This document shows, piece by piece, positions 28,964 through 37,760 of a stretch of DNA of 52,357 bases. Made by a program: the position numbers and the translations under genes. This DNA is from PALSA-505 sp035308365. Its GTDB lineage: Bacteria; Actinomycetota; Actinomycetes; Streptosporangiales; Streptosporangiaceae. The DNA lies in NCBI GenBank assembly GCA_035308365.1, contig DATGGU010000034.1:1-52357 (forward strand), given 5' to 3'. Position 1 is the stretch's first letter. Every line of letters starts with the position of its first letter. Under the pieces are notes generated by a model. The model was not told where the DNA came from and did no database searches. It saw only the letters and a list, made by a program, of their open reading frames with translations.

Positions 28964-29103
28964 CCGACACCGTCCTTCTTCGATGCGAGACTTCTCCAGT
29001 GCCCAGCCCGCCCGCGCGGGTAGATGCGACCCACGGGCGCTCTCCACAGAGTATTCAAGTCCGCTCATGGCGTAAGCCGTTCCGCGAATTCGACAAGGAT
29101 CGG

Positions 29104-29109
29104 CAGAAT
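29104..29109 (+). promoter_or_regulatory. Possible -10 box of leaderless epimerase-like gene
   Basis: CAGAAT ends 8 nt before the ATG at 29118, which lacks a Shine-Dalgarno. The same hexamer at the same distance precedes dtd. Confidence 0.35.
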
Positions 29110-29117
29110 GTCGCGTC

Positions 29118-30140
29118 ATGCGGATTCTCGTGCTGGGGGGGACCGGGTTCGTCGGGCGAGCCATCGTTGATCAGGCAGTCTCCCGTGGTCACGACGTGAC
29201 GACCTTCACCAGAGGACAGCACGGTGAGCCGAGACCCGGCGCGCAGTCGTTGCACGGAGACCGGACCAGACCGGGAGATCTGACCGCCCTGTCCGCCAGG
29301 GACTGGGACGCGGTGATCGACACCTCGACGATCGCCCCGGCACACGTGAACGCGTCCGCCAGGCTGCTGGCCGGCCACGCCGGTCACTACACCTACGTAT
29401 CCAGCTTGTCGGTGTACACCGGCCGCCCACGCGAGCCGGTGACCGAGGAATCCCCCGTTTTCGGCTGCCCTCCCACCGCCGAGGGCAGCCAGGAGACGCT
29501 GGGCTACGGCCCGCTCAAGGCCGGATCCGAACGCGCCGTGGCGGACGCCTTTCCAGGCCGGCACCTGATCGTCCGCCCTGGCGTGATCGCCGGACCGCAC
29601 GACGACGTGGGCAGGCTGCCCTGGTGGCTGGCCAGGCTGGCCCAGGGCGGCCGGGTGCTCGCCCCTGGCCGGCCGGACCGGCCGGTCCGGCTGACCGACG
29701 CCCGCGACCTGGCGGCGTGGCTGGTGGACAGCATCCGCCGCAAGATCGCCGGGGTCGTGAACGTTCCCGGGCCGCTCGGCTGCACGTTCGGCGACCTGCT
29801 GACCGCCTGTCTCGACGCGGTGAGCGCGCGCGCTGAGGCGCCTGCCGAGCTGGTCTGGACGCCGGACGACGTGCTGCTCGCCGCGGGTGTCGAGCCCTAC
29901 ACCGAGCTTCCGCTGTGGGTCCCCGACATCCCGGATCTGGCCGGCACCTGGGCAGCCTCGGGTGATCGAGCCCAGCTCGCCGGGATGCGATACCGGCCGC
30001 TGGCCAGCACGGTCCGGGACACCTGGGGCTGGCTGTGCAGCGAGTCAGCCGCCAAGGCCAAGCCAGCGGGTGAGCTCGCACACCGGGCAGGGATCGGGCT
30101 TGACCTGGCCCGGGAGCGGAAGATTCTGGCCGGTCTGTGA
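29118..30140 (+). CDS. NAD(P)-binding epimerase/dehydratase-like (extended SDR) protein
   Basis: 340 residues. The N-terminal Rossmann motif is GGTGFVGRAI with an Arg after strand 2 (TFTRG), suggesting NADP(H). It continues with DAVIDTS, the catalytic-type VSSLSVY and YGPLKAGSE segments (Y...K), and RPGVIAGPHD. The DUF1731-like C-terminal half is diverged. Resembles NAD-dependent epimerase/dehydratase family reductases; substrate unknown. A paralogue with the same N-terminal pattern lies at 41381. The last 96 bp overlap the antisense DUF3344-like ORF. Confidence 0.82.
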   Translation: MRILVLGGTGFVGRAIVDQAVSRGHDVTTFTRGQHGEPRPGAQSLHGDRTRPGDLTALSARDWDAVIDTSTIAPAHVNASARLLAGHAGHYTYVSSLSVYTGRPREPVTEESPVFGCPPTAEGSQETLGYGPLKAGSERAVADAFPGRHLIVRPGVIAGPHDDVGRLPWWLARLAQGGRVLAPGRPDRPVRLTDARDLAAWLVDSIRRKIAGVVNVPGPLGCTFGDLLTACLDAVSARAEAPAELVWTPDDVLLAAGVEPYTELPLWVPDIPDLAGTWAASGDRAQLAGMRYRPLASTVRDTWGWLCSESAAKAKPAGELAHRAGIGLDLARERKILAGL

Positions 30141-31007
30141 GCCCGGCCGGCCGCAGCCCTTGGGATGGTGGCCTGGCTGCCCGCTCGCTCCCCGGTGCTG
30201 TCCGGTACCGCAGGAACCCGGCGGCTGGCCGCCGCCGCCCGGCTGGTGACCGCTGGTCCCAGGGGAGCCGTGCGGGGTTCCCGGTGAGCCGTGCGGTGTG
30301 CCCGGTGAGCCGTGCGGTGTGCCCGGGGAGCCGTGCGGGTGCTCACCCCGTGGATGACTGAGCTGCGGCCCGGACCCGAGATCGTCGCACCCGCCGAGCG
30401 GCCAGCCGATGGTCACGCCCAGGCCGGTCAGCCAGTGGTGCCACCACCGCGCTCCCGGCCAGGTGACCTCGGGACAGGGGCCGAGCATCGTGGTGTCCGC
30501 CGAGGTGGTGGCCGCGACCACGCCCACCAGGTAAGACTCGCCGTTCGCGGTCAGATCGACAGCCGGGTTCGCGGTCAGATCGACAGCCGGGTTCGCGGTC
30601 AGTGTCTCGCGGCGGGACGCGAGCGCCGGGTCCTCGCCGTATCCGAAGCCCTTCCAGGTGGTGAGCTGGATTCCGGCGCTGGCACCGGCCGGGAGCAGGC
30701 CGTTCAGCGGGACGGTGAACGAGGGAGCCGCGTCGCTGACGACGTGCGCGCCGTCCACCACCACGGCCTCCCCCGCCGGGGCGGCGGGATCCTGGGCGAC
30801 GATGACGAGGCTCCAGCCGGTGTCCGCGGCGTGATCGTCCCAGGACGGGACCTGCGCCTGCCAGATGCCGCTCCCGTCGGCCGCGACCATGGCGGTCACG
30901 TTCGCATAGGCCTGGTAGACGGGATAGCCGAGCACCTGCGTGCTGCTGACGCTGTCCGCGCTGACCATCCGGTATCCACCACCGGGCCCGGCGCCGGCGG
31001 CCCACAT
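30045..31007 (-). CDS. DUF3344-like surface/secreted-type protein, probably N-terminally truncated
   Basis: 320 residues. The first ~180 resemble DUF3344-type beta-rich exported proteins: a VYQAYANVTAMVAADGSGIW strand pattern, TGWSLVIVAQDP, VVVDGAHVV and LTTWKGFGYGEDPAL. Two internal repeats follow: VDLTANPA (encoded by 24-bp DNA repeats at 30543-30601) and PHGSPGT (21-bp repeats about 30269-30348). The Gly/Pro/His-rich tail has several Cys. Family members carry a signal peptide and more N-terminal strands. Here the frame begins at WAAGAGPGGG directly beside the 32-bp repeat array, with no signal peptide, so the 5' end may have been lost. The 3' end overlaps the opposite-strand epimerase gene by 96 bp. 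Confidence 0.5.
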   Translation of the reverse strand: MWAAGAGPGGGYRMVSADSVSSTQVLGYPVYQAYANVTAMVAADGSGIWQAQVPSWDDHAADTGWSLVIVAQDPAAPAGEAVVVDGAHVVSDAAPSFTVPLNGLLPAGASAGIQLTTWKGFGYGEDPALASRRETLTANPAVDLTANPAVDLTANGESYLVGVVAATTSADTTMLGPCPEVTWPGARWWHHWLTGLGVTIGWPLGGCDDLGSGPQLSHPRGEHPHGSPGTPHGSPGTPHGSPGTPHGSPGTSGHQPGGGGQPPGSCGTGQHRGASGQPGHHPKGCGRPGSQTGQNLPLPGQVKPDPCPVCELTRWLGLGG

Positions 31008-31045
31008 ACTGGGCAGTAGCCCCGTTTTCCCGGACCTGCCCCCAA

Positions 31046-31320
31046 GGCGGACGACCCCCGGATCGACCCCCTCAGATGGCGGACGAACCCCGGATCGACC
31101 ACCCTGGCAACCAGCCCAAGCAAACCACCCACCCCATCCCTGCCAAGGCGGACGAACCCCGGACCGACACCATCAGATGGCGGACGAACCCCGGATCGAC
31201 CACCACGGCAACCAGCCCAGGCAAGGCGGACGCCCCCCGGATCGACACCCCCAGGTGGCGGACGAAACCCGGATCGACACCCTCAGATGGCGGACGAACT
31301 CCGGATCGACCGCCTTGGAC
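31046..31320 (+). repeat. Seven 32-bp repeats upstream of pyrE
   Basis: Units starting GGCGGACGAACCCCGGATCG at 31046, 31078, 31147, 31179, 31225, 31257 and 31289. Most end CCTCAGAT; pairs are head-to-tail at exactly 32 bp, while units 2 and 4 carry extra CAACCAGCCCA-containing tails (69 and 46 bp). The array fills the divergent region between the DUF3344-like gene and pyrE. It is not a CRISPR array because nearly the whole period is repeat. Confidence 0.85.
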
Positions 31321-31351
31321 TTGCTCAGGGGTCGCATCCGGCCCAGTGGCC

Positions 31352-31357
31352 TAAGCT
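31352..31357 (+). promoter_or_regulatory. -10 box for leaderless pyrE
   Basis: TAAGCT ends 8 nt before GTG 31366, with no Shine-Dalgarno between. Confidence 0.4.
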
Positions 31358-31365
31358 CGGCTTCC

Positions 31366-31905
31366 GTGGCTGATCGCGAGGAACTGCTCGAAGAGATAAG
31401 GAAGCACGGGATCGTGCACGGCGACTTCGTGCTGTCGTCGGGCCAGCGGGCAAGCTGGTACATCGACCTGCGGCGGGTTCTGCTCAGCGGCCGTGGCGGG
31501 CCGCTGGCGGGCCGGGTGATGCTGGACGTGACTGCGGACCTGGCTTACGACGCCGTGGGCGGCCTCACGCTGGGCGCCGACCCGGTGGCCACCGCGATGT
31601 TGCACGCCGCCGCCGCACGGCAGCGGCCACTGGACGCGTTCGTGGTCCGCAAGGCCGGCAAAGAACACGGCACCCGGCGCCGAATCGAAGGGCCGGACGT
31701 CGCCGGGCGCCGGGTGCTCGCCGTCGAGGACACCTCGACGACGGGCAACTCGGTGCTGTCCGCCGTGGCCGCGCTGCGCGAAGCCGGCGCCGAGGTGGTC
31801 GGCGTGGCCGTGGTCGTCGACCGGGGCGCCAGGGAGCGGGTGCGCGAGGCGGGCCTGCCCTACCACGCCGCCTACGACCTGACCGACTTCGGCCTGGGTC
31901 AGTGA
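31366..31905 (+). CDS. pyrE: Orotate phosphoribosyltransferase
   Basis: 179 residues from GTG 31366, set by homology (VADREELLEEIRKHGIVHGD) because the open frame extends far upstream through the repeats. Family features: FVLSSGQRASWYIDLRRVLL, GLTLGADPVA, FVVRKAGKEHGTRRRIEG (catalytic loop with Lys/His) and the PRPP-binding VLAVEDTSTTGNS. It makes orotidine 5'-phosphate in pyrimidine synthesis. In Mycobacterium pyrE also lies near clpB and fba. Translation is probably leaderless. Confidence 0.95.
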   Translation: MADREELLEEIRKHGIVHGDFVLSSGQRASWYIDLRRVLLSGRGGPLAGRVMLDVTADLAYDAVGGLTLGADPVATAMLHAAAARQRPLDAFVVRKAGKEHGTRRRIEGPDVAGRRVLAVEDTSTTGNSVLSAVAALREAGAEVVGVAVVVDRGARERVREAGLPYHAAYDLTDFGLGQ

Positions 31906-32233
31906 GGGTTATTCGAAACCGGCCAGCGAGGCGGCCCCCGGGGCTGTCCGAGTGCAGGTGGCAACCACAGCACCGAAGCGTGCTTTGACGGACCCGAGCT
32001 TCTGAATAAGTAGAGTGTCTCGTGCGGCACTCCGGGTAGTAGTGCTCAGGCCCGCCCCGGCGCCCGTTCGGGAATACTTGGGCCGTGAGCGTTGGTCAGA
32101 CCGCATCGCGAGTGCAGGCCAGGAGAGTCTGCGCGGGTGAGCGGGCAGGTCACAGGCACAGCCACCAGGCGCTGTTTTGAATAATGCGAACTTGAATTGA
32201 GCACGGAAATACCGACGACAGGGAGCGGCTGCC
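31906..32233. other. pyrE-fba intergenic region
   Basis: 328 bp with no gene. It contains three copies of a GAATA-type motif: TTATTCGAA (31908, reverse), TTCTGAATAAG (about 32002) and TTTTGAATAAT (about 32175). The last is about 50 bp before the fba start and could be part of its promoter. The fba start follows GACAGGGAGCGG, a good RBS. Confidence 0.4.
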
Positions 32234-33256
32234 ATGCCTATCGCGACCCCAGAGGTCTACGCGCAGATGCTTGACCGTGCCAAGGAGCACGGCTTCGCCT
32301 ATCCGGCGATCAACGTCACCTCGAGCCAGACGCTGAACGCCGCGCTGCGCGGGCTCGCCGACGCCGACAGCGACGGCATCATCCAGGTCTCCACCGGAGG
32401 CGCCGAGTACCTCTCCGGGCAGGGCGTCAAGGACATGGTCACCGGCTCGGTGGCGCTGGCCGAGTTCGCCCACGTCGTCGCGGCCAGATACCCGGTGCAG
32501 GTGGCGCTGCACACCGACCACTGCCCCAAGGACAAGCTGGACGGTTTCATGCGGCCGCTGGTCACGCTGTCCCAGGAGCGGGTCGCCCGGGGCGAGGAAC
32601 CGCTGTTCCAGTCGCACATGTGGGATGGCTCCGCCGTGCCGCTGGATGAGAACCTGCGGATCGCCTCCGAGTTGCTGGACGCGTGCGCCAAGGCCCACAC
32701 CGTGATGGAGCTGGAGATCGGAGTCGTCGGCGGAGAAGAGGACGGCATCGTCGGCGAGATCAACGAGAAGCTGTACAGCACCCCGGACGACGCCCTGGCC
32801 ACGGCCGAGGCCCTCGGCCTGGGCGAGCGTGGCCGCTACATCCTGGCCGCGACGTTCGGCAACGTGCACGGCGTGTACAAGCCGGGCCACGTGAAGCTGC
32901 GGCCCTCGGTACTGAACGACATCCAGGCCGCGGCCGGCGCCAAGTACGGCAAGGAAAAGCCGTTCGACCTGGTGTTCCACGGCGGATCCGGCTCCGCGCT
33001 CAGCGAGATCCACGAGGCGATCTCCTACGGGGTCGTCAAGATGAACGTGGACACCGACATGCAGTACGCCTTCACCAGGCCGGTCGCCGGGCACATGTTC
33101 ACCAACTACGACGGCGTGCTCAAGGTGGACGGCGACGTGGGCAGCAAGAAGGTCTACGACCCGCGCTCCTGGGGCAAGGCCGCCGAGGCTTCCATGTCCG
33201 ACCGGGTGAAGCAGGCCTGTGAAGACCTGCTGTCCGCCGGCCAGCGCCTGCGATGA
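32234..33256 (+). CDS. fba: Class II fructose-bisphosphate aldolase
   Basis: 340 residues. Zinc and active-site motifs in order: ALHTDHCPKDKLDGF, ELEIGVVGGEEDG, ATFGNVHGVYKPG, LVFHGGSGS and MNVDTDMQ. This is the metal-dependent class II-A aldolase of glycolysis/gluconeogenesis, cleaving fructose 1,6-bisphosphate to DHAP and G3P. The DUF3151 gene follows after 68 bp, as in Mycobacterium (Rv0363c/Rv0360c). Confidence 0.97.
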   Translation: MPIATPEVYAQMLDRAKEHGFAYPAINVTSSQTLNAALRGLADADSDGIIQVSTGGAEYLSGQGVKDMVTGSVALAEFAHVVAARYPVQVALHTDHCPKDKLDGFMRPLVTLSQERVARGEEPLFQSHMWDGSAVPLDENLRIASELLDACAKAHTVMELEIGVVGGEEDGIVGEINEKLYSTPDDALATAEALGLGERGRYILAATFGNVHGVYKPGHVKLRPSVLNDIQAAAGAKYGKEKPFDLVFHGGSGSALSEIHEAISYGVVKMNVDTDMQYAFTRPVAGHMFTNYDGVLKVDGDVGSKKVYDPRSWGKAAEASMSDRVKQACEDLLSAGQRLR

Positions 33257-33266
33257 GAGCCCCGAA

Positions 33267-33308
33267 GATGAAAGCCCAGAGATAAAAACCCAGAGATGAA
33301 AACAGAGA
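33267..33308 (+). repeat. Three 14-bp purine-rich tandem repeats
   Basis: GATGAAAGCCCAGA, GATAAAAACCCAGA and GATGAAAACAGAGA lie head to tail between fba and the DUF3151 gene, ending 16 bp before the DUF3151 start. A-rich for this genome. Confidence 0.7.
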
Positions 33309-33324
33309 GCTGAGAGCCGGGCCG

Positions 33325-33738
33325 ATGGAACACCAGAACCTGTTCGCCGGGCCACCGGCGACCTTCCTGACCGGCAACGACGAGGCGGACGGGCTGCTGA
33401 CGGGCGGGACGGACCCCACCCAGGTCGCGGCCCGCTTCCCCGAGCACTCGGCCGCCTGGGCGGCGCTGGCCGAGCGGGCCTTCGCCAACGGCGAGGTCGT
33501 CCAGGCTTACGCCTACGCGCGCACCGGCTACCACCGCGGCCTCGATCAGCTCCGCCGGTCCGGGTGGCGTGGCCACGGACCGGTCCCCTGGGAGCACGAG
33601 CCGAACCGTGGCTTCCTGCGGTCGCTGCACATGCTGGGCAAGGCGGCCGCGGCCATCGGCGAGGACGACGAGGCCGAGCGGTGTGCCGGCTTCCTGCGCG
33701 ACAGCAGCGCCGAGGCCGCCGACGCGCTCGGCGGATAG
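33325..33738 (+). CDS. DUF3151 family protein
   Basis: 137 residues. N-terminal LFAGPPATFL, then AAWAALAERAFANGEVVQAY, ARTGYHRGLDQLRRSGWRGH and WEHEPNRGFLRSLHMLGKAA are the conserved DUF3151 signatures. It is a small, mostly helical cytoplasmic protein. Function unknown in the family; its constant place between fba and purA in actinobacteria suggests a link to central or purine metabolism, but that is inference. purA begins 10 bp after its stop. Confidence 0.88.
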   Translation: MEHQNLFAGPPATFLTGNDEADGLLTGGTDPTQVAARFPEHSAAWAALAERAFANGEVVQAYAYARTGYHRGLDQLRRSGWRGHGPVPWEHEPNRGFLRSLHMLGKAAAAIGEDDEAERCAGFLRDSSAEAADALGG

Positions 33739-33748
33739 GGACCGCCCG

Positions 33749-35032
33749 ATGCCGGCCATCGTGCTCGTGGGCGCCCAGTGGGGCGACGAAGGCAAGGGCA
33801 AAGCAACCGATCTGCTCGGCGACCAGGTCGACTATGTGGTCCGCTACCAGGGCGGGAACAACGCCGGCCACACGGTGGTCATCGGCGAGGAAAGCTACGC
33901 ACTGCACCTGTTGCCGTCCGGCGTGCTCTCGCCCCTGGTGGTCCCCGTCATCGGCAACGGCGTGGTGATCGACCCCAAGGTCCTGTTCGAGGAAATCGAC
34001 GGGCTGCAGGAGCGGGGGATCTCCTGCGAACGCCTGCTGATCTCGGCCAATGCGCACCTGATCATGCCGCACCACCGGGCGCTGGACAAGGTGACCGAAC
34101 GCTACCTGGGCGATGCCAGGATCGGCACCACCGGCCGCGGCATCGGGCCGACCTACGGCGACAAGGTCGCCCGAATGGGCATCCGCGTCCAGGACCTGTT
34201 CGACCCGGGCATCCTGTGGCAGAAGCTCGACCTCGTGCTGCGTGAGAAGAACCAGGTGCTGGCCAAGGTCTACAACCGCCGGGCCATCGACGCCGAGGCG
34301 GTGGCCGCGGAATACATGGCCTACGGCCAGCGGCTGCGCCCCTACACCGCCGACACCGGGCTCGTTCTCAATAAGGCGCTCGACCAGGGCAGCACGGTGC
34401 TTCTGGAAGGCGCTCAGGCCACCTTGCTGGACGTGGACCACGGGACCTACCCGTTCGTCACTTCGTCCTCGCCGACCGCCGGTGGCGCCTGCGCGGGTGC
34501 CAGCATCGGCCCGACCAGGATCACCAAGGTGGTCGGGATCCTCAAGGCATACACCACCCGGGTGGGCGCCGGGCCCTTCCCCACGGAGCTGACCGACGCC
34601 CAGGGCGAGTGGCTGCGCAAGACCGGGATGGAGTTCGGGGTCACCACCGGGCGGCCACGCCGCACCGGCTGGTTCGACGCGGTGATCGCCCGGTACGCGA
34701 CCCGGGTGAACGGCATCACCGACTTCTTCATCACCAAGCTGGACGTGCTGTCCGGCCTGGAGAAGGTGCCCGTCTGCGTCGCCTATGACATCGACGGCAC
34801 CCGGCACGACGACATCCCGATGACCCAGACCGAGTTCCACCATGCCCGGCCGGTCTATGAGTACCTGGACGGCTGGTGGGAGGACATCACGACCGCCAGG
34901 GAGTTCGCCGAGCTGCCGCGCAACGCCCAGGCCTACGTCAAGACCCTGGAGGACATGGCCGGTGCCCCGGTGGCCGCCATCGGCGTCGGCCCCCGCCGCG
35001 ACCAGACCCTCCAGCTCCGCCCGCTAACCTGA
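33749..35032 (+). CDS. purA: Adenylosuccinate synthetase
   Basis: 427 residues from ATG 33749. The P-loop GAQWGDEGKGK with the catalytic Asp/Lys, NNAGHTVV (catalytic His), GTTGRGIGPTYGDK, LLEGAQATLLDVDHGTYPFV and the GVTTGRPRRTGWFD segment are all present. It uses GTP and aspartate to convert IMP to adenylosuccinate. PurB, encoded 1.4 kb downstream, performs the next step. The open frame extends upstream through the DUF3151 gene in another phase; the ATG is set by homology. Confidence 0.97.
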   Translation: MPAIVLVGAQWGDEGKGKATDLLGDQVDYVVRYQGGNNAGHTVVIGEESYALHLLPSGVLSPLVVPVIGNGVVIDPKVLFEEIDGLQERGISCERLLISANAHLIMPHHRALDKVTERYLGDARIGTTGRGIGPTYGDKVARMGIRVQDLFDPGILWQKLDLVLREKNQVLAKVYNRRAIDAEAVAAEYMAYGQRLRPYTADTGLVLNKALDQGSTVLLEGAQATLLDVDHGTYPFVTSSSPTAGGACAGASIGPTRITKVVGILKAYTTRVGAGPFPTELTDAQGEWLRKTGMEFGVTTGRPRRTGWFDAVIARYATRVNGITDFFITKLDVLSGLEKVPVCVAYDIDGTRHDDIPMTQTEFHHARPVYEYLDGWWEDITTAREFAELPRNAQAYVKTLEDMAGAPVAAIGVGPRRDQTLQLRPLT

Positions 35033-35092
35033 CCCCGGGTACTCGGCGCTGCCCACGACCAGCCCCGGGTACCCGGCGCTGCCCACGACCAG
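35033..35092 (+). repeat. Tandem 30-bp duplication after purA
   Basis: CCCCGGGTACTCGGCGCTGC plus CCACGACCAG (35033-35062) is repeated with one change at 35063-35092, starting two bases after the purA stop codon region. Confidence 0.8.
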
Positions 35093-35183
35093 CAAGATCG
35101 ACCGGCCGGCGGCGCTGCCGGCCAGCCTTTGGGGCGATGCTCCGCCGTCCCAGCGCCCGGCCACGCGGCAGGCCGGTCGCGGG

Positions 35184-35189
35184 TAGGCT
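35184..35189 (+). promoter_or_regulatory. -10 box for leaderless purD
   Basis: TAGGCT ends 7 nt before GTG 35197, with no Shine-Dalgarno. Same arrangement as argS and the AlaX gene. No -35 recognised. Confidence 0.5.
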
Positions 35190-35196
35190 CGCGGCC

Positions 35197-36456
35197 GTGC
35201 GAGTCCTCGTCATCGGGTCCGGCGGCCGTGAGCACGCTCTGGCCCGGGCCCTGGCCAGAGATTCCCAGGTCACGAGCCTTCATGCCGCTCCGGGCAACGC
35301 CGGCATCGGCGGTCTTGCCGAGCTGCACCCGGTGGCCCCCGCCGACCCGGCCGCGATCACCGCCCTGGCCGCCAGGCTGGCCGCCGACCTGGTCATCGTC
35401 GGCCCCGAGGCGCCCCTGGTGGCCGGCGCGGCGGACGCCCTGACCGCCAAGGGCATTCCCTGCTTCGGGCCCACCGCGGCGGCGGCCATGATCGAAGGCT
35501 CCAAGTCCTTCGCCAAGGACGTGATGGCGGCGGCCCGGATCCCCACCGCTGCCGCCCGCCGCTGCGAGAACCCGGTCCAGGCCGCCGCCGCCCTGGACGA
35601 ATTCGGCCCGCCCTACGTGGTCAAGGACGACGGCCTGGCCGGCGGCAAGGGCGTGCTGGTCACCACCGACCGCCAGGCCGCCCTCCGGCACGCCGGGCAC
35701 TGTGCCACTGTCGTCATCGAGGAATACCTGGACGGCCCCGAGCTGTCCCTGTTCGCGATCTGCGACGGCACCACCGCCGTCCCGCTGCTCCCCGCCCAGG
35801 ATTTCAAGCGTGCCCACGACAACGACCAGGGGCCGAACACCGGCGGCATGGGCGCCTACACTCCCCTGCCCTGGCTGCCCGGCAGCCGCACCGCCGAGAT
35901 CACGGACACGGTGATCACCCCCGCCCTGACCGAGCTCGCCCGCCGCGGCAGCCCCTACCGCGGCCTCCTCTACGCCGGCCTCGCCCTCACCGTCCGCGGC
36001 CCCAGGGTCGTGGAGTTCAACGCCCGCTTCGGCGACCCGGAAACCCAGGTCATCCTCGACCGCCTGCAAACCCCGCTGGCCGCCCTCCTGCACGCCGCCG
36101 CAACCGGCTCACTGGCCGGCGCTCCACCGGTCCGCTGGCTCGCCGGTGCCGCGGTAACGGTGGTGATCGCCGCCGAGGGCTACCCAGCAAACCCGTCCAC
36201 CGGCGACACCATCGAAATTCCCGAACCCAGGACTTACTCGAACTACGTGCTCCACGCCGGCACCTCGAGGGACAAGGCCGGCCGCCTCATCTCCACCGGC
36301 GGGCGCGTACTCAACGCCGTAGGCACCGGCCCCGACCTGGCAACCGCCCGCGCCGCGGCCTACCAGGCCGCCGCAACCGTCCACATGCGCGGCGCCTGGT
36401 ACCGCCGCGACATCGCCGCCCGCGCCGCGGCTGACCCGGGAGGACGAAACGCATGA
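35197..36456 (+). CDS. purD: Phosphoribosylamine-glycine ligase (GAR synthetase)
   Basis: 419 residues from GTG 35197. N-domain VRVLVIGSGGREHALARAL; ATP-grasp core with KDDGLAGGKGVLVT, EEYLDGPELSLFAI, NDQGPNTGGMGAYTP and VVEFNARFGDPETQ; then the C-terminal domain. It ligates glycine to phosphoribosylamine in purine synthesis. The stop overlaps the purB ATG (ATGA), so the two form a translationally coupled pair. The GTG was chosen because the family N-terminus starts here and a TAGGCT box sits 7 nt upstream. Confidence 0.96.
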   Translation: MRVLVIGSGGREHALARALARDSQVTSLHAAPGNAGIGGLAELHPVAPADPAAITALAARLAADLVIVGPEAPLVAGAADALTAKGIPCFGPTAAAAMIEGSKSFAKDVMAAARIPTAAARRCENPVQAAAALDEFGPPYVVKDDGLAGGKGVLVTTDRQAALRHAGHCATVVIEEYLDGPELSLFAICDGTTAVPLLPAQDFKRAHDNDQGPNTGGMGAYTPLPWLPGSRTAEITDTVITPALTELARRGSPYRGLLYAGLALTVRGPRVVEFNARFGDPETQVILDRLQTPLAALLHAAATGSLAGAPPVRWLAGAAVTVVIAAEGYPANPSTGDTIEIPEPRTYSNYVLHAGTSRDKAGRLISTGGRVLNAVGTGPDLATARAAAYQAAATVHMRGAWYRRDIAARAAADPGGRNA

Positions 36457-37760
36457 TCGGCCGCTACACGCTGCCCGAGATGGGCCGGGTCTGGAGCGAA
36501 GAGCACAAGTACGAGCTCTGGTGCCGGGTGGAGACACTCGTGCTGGAGGCGCATGCCCGGGCCGGCACGGTCCCAGCCGAGTCGGTAGAGCCGGTCCGGC
36601 AGGCAGCGCCACCCACACCAGAAGCCGTCGCCGCCGCCGAGGCGGTGACCGACCACGACGTGATCGCCTTCCTCACAGCCTGGGCGGACAACACCGTCCC
36701 CCGCGAGGCGGCCGCCTACGTGCACTACGGCATGACCTCGTCCGACCTGCTCGACACCGCGCTCGCCGTCCAGCTCACCGAGGCGACCGACCTGCTGATC
36801 GCCAGGGCCACCGCGCTGACCGGCGCGCTCCGCGATCATGCGCTCGCCCATCGTGGCACGATCAGGGCCGGGCGCACGCACGGCGTGCATGCCGAGCCGG
36901 ACGTGTGGGGCCACCGGGTCGCGGACTTCGCGTTCGCCATGGCCCGCTGCCGCGACCGGCTGGTCCGGGCCAGGGACGCGGTCGCCGTCGGCAAGCTGTC
37001 CGGGCCGGTGGGCAGCTACTCGAACATCGACCCCGAGATAGAGGCCCAGGTGATGCCGGCCCTGGGGCTGCGGGCGGCGCCGGTGGCCAGCCAGGTAGTG
37101 TTCCGCGACGGGATCTCGGAGTGGGTGAGCGTGCTCGCGCTCACCGCCTCGGTCTGCGAGGCGGTCGCCCTGGAGATAAGGCATGGGCAGCGGACCGAGG
37201 TGCGCGAGCTGGCCGAGCCGTTCCGGGCGGGCCAGAAGGGCTCGTCGGCCATGCCGCACAAGAAGAACCCGATCCGGGCCGAACGGATCTGCGGACTCGC
37301 CCGGCTGGTCCGTGCCCAGGTCACTCCCGTTATGGAGGGCGTGCCGCTGTGGCACGAGCGGGATATCTCACATTCGAGCGTGGAACGGGTGGCACTGCCC
37401 GACGCCTCCATCGCCACCGGCTACCTGCTCGCACTGACCACCGGACTGATCGAGGGCCTGGTCGTGGACGCGGCCCGGATGCGGGCCAACCTCGACGCCA
37501 CCGGCGGGCTCATGTACACCTCGGCCGTACTGTTGGAGCTGGTCAGCGCGGGGCTGAGCCGGGAGGACGCCTACGCGCTGGTCCAGGAGGCCGCGATGGA
37601 GACCTGGGACACAGGGACCCCACTTCGCGACACGCTCCGCGCCCGGGCGACCGCACACGGTCAGCAGCTCGACGAGCAGCGCCTGGACGATGTGTGCAGG
37701 CCAGAGCATTACATTGAACGGCTCGGGGAAGTGTTCAAGCGCCTGGAGGAACTCAGCTGA
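36453..37760 (+). CDS. purB: Adenylosuccinate lyase
   Basis: 435 residues; start ATG overlaps the purD stop by four bases. Fumarase/aspartase superfamily signatures: HYGMTSSDLLDTA, AGRTHGVHAEP and the loop GQKGSSAMPHKKNPIRAE with the catalytic Ser. It cleaves SAICAR to AICAR and adenylosuccinate to AMP plus fumarate, working with PurA and PurD of the same region. Confidence 0.97.
   Translation: MIGRYTLPEMGRVWSEEHKYELWCRVETLVLEAHARAGTVPAESVEPVRQAAPPTPEAVAAAEAVTDHDVIAFLTAWADNTVPREAAAYVHYGMTSSDLLDTALAVQLTEATDLLIARATALTGALRDHALAHRGTIRAGRTHGVHAEPDVWGHRVADFAFAMARCRDRLVRARDAVAVGKLSGPVGSYSNIDPEIEAQVMPALGLRAAPVASQVVFRDGISEWVSVLALTASVCEAVALEIRHGQRTEVRELAEPFRAGQKGSSAMPHKKNPIRAERICGLARLVRAQVTPVMEGVPLWHERDISHSSVERVALPDASIATGYLLALTTGLIEGLVVDAARMRANLDATGGLMYTSAVLLELVSAGLSREDAYALVQEAAMETWDTGTPLRDTLRARATAHGQQLDEQRLDDVCRPEHYIERLGEVFKRLEELS

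Noticed and set aside
31046..31320. CRISPR array
   Set aside because: Nearly the whole 32-bp period is repeat, there are no unique spacers of constant size, and no cas genes are present.
32150..34843. 897-codon antisense ORF over fba, DUF3151 and purA
   Set aside because: It spans three real genes on the other strand and shows no domain; typical GC-rich shadow.
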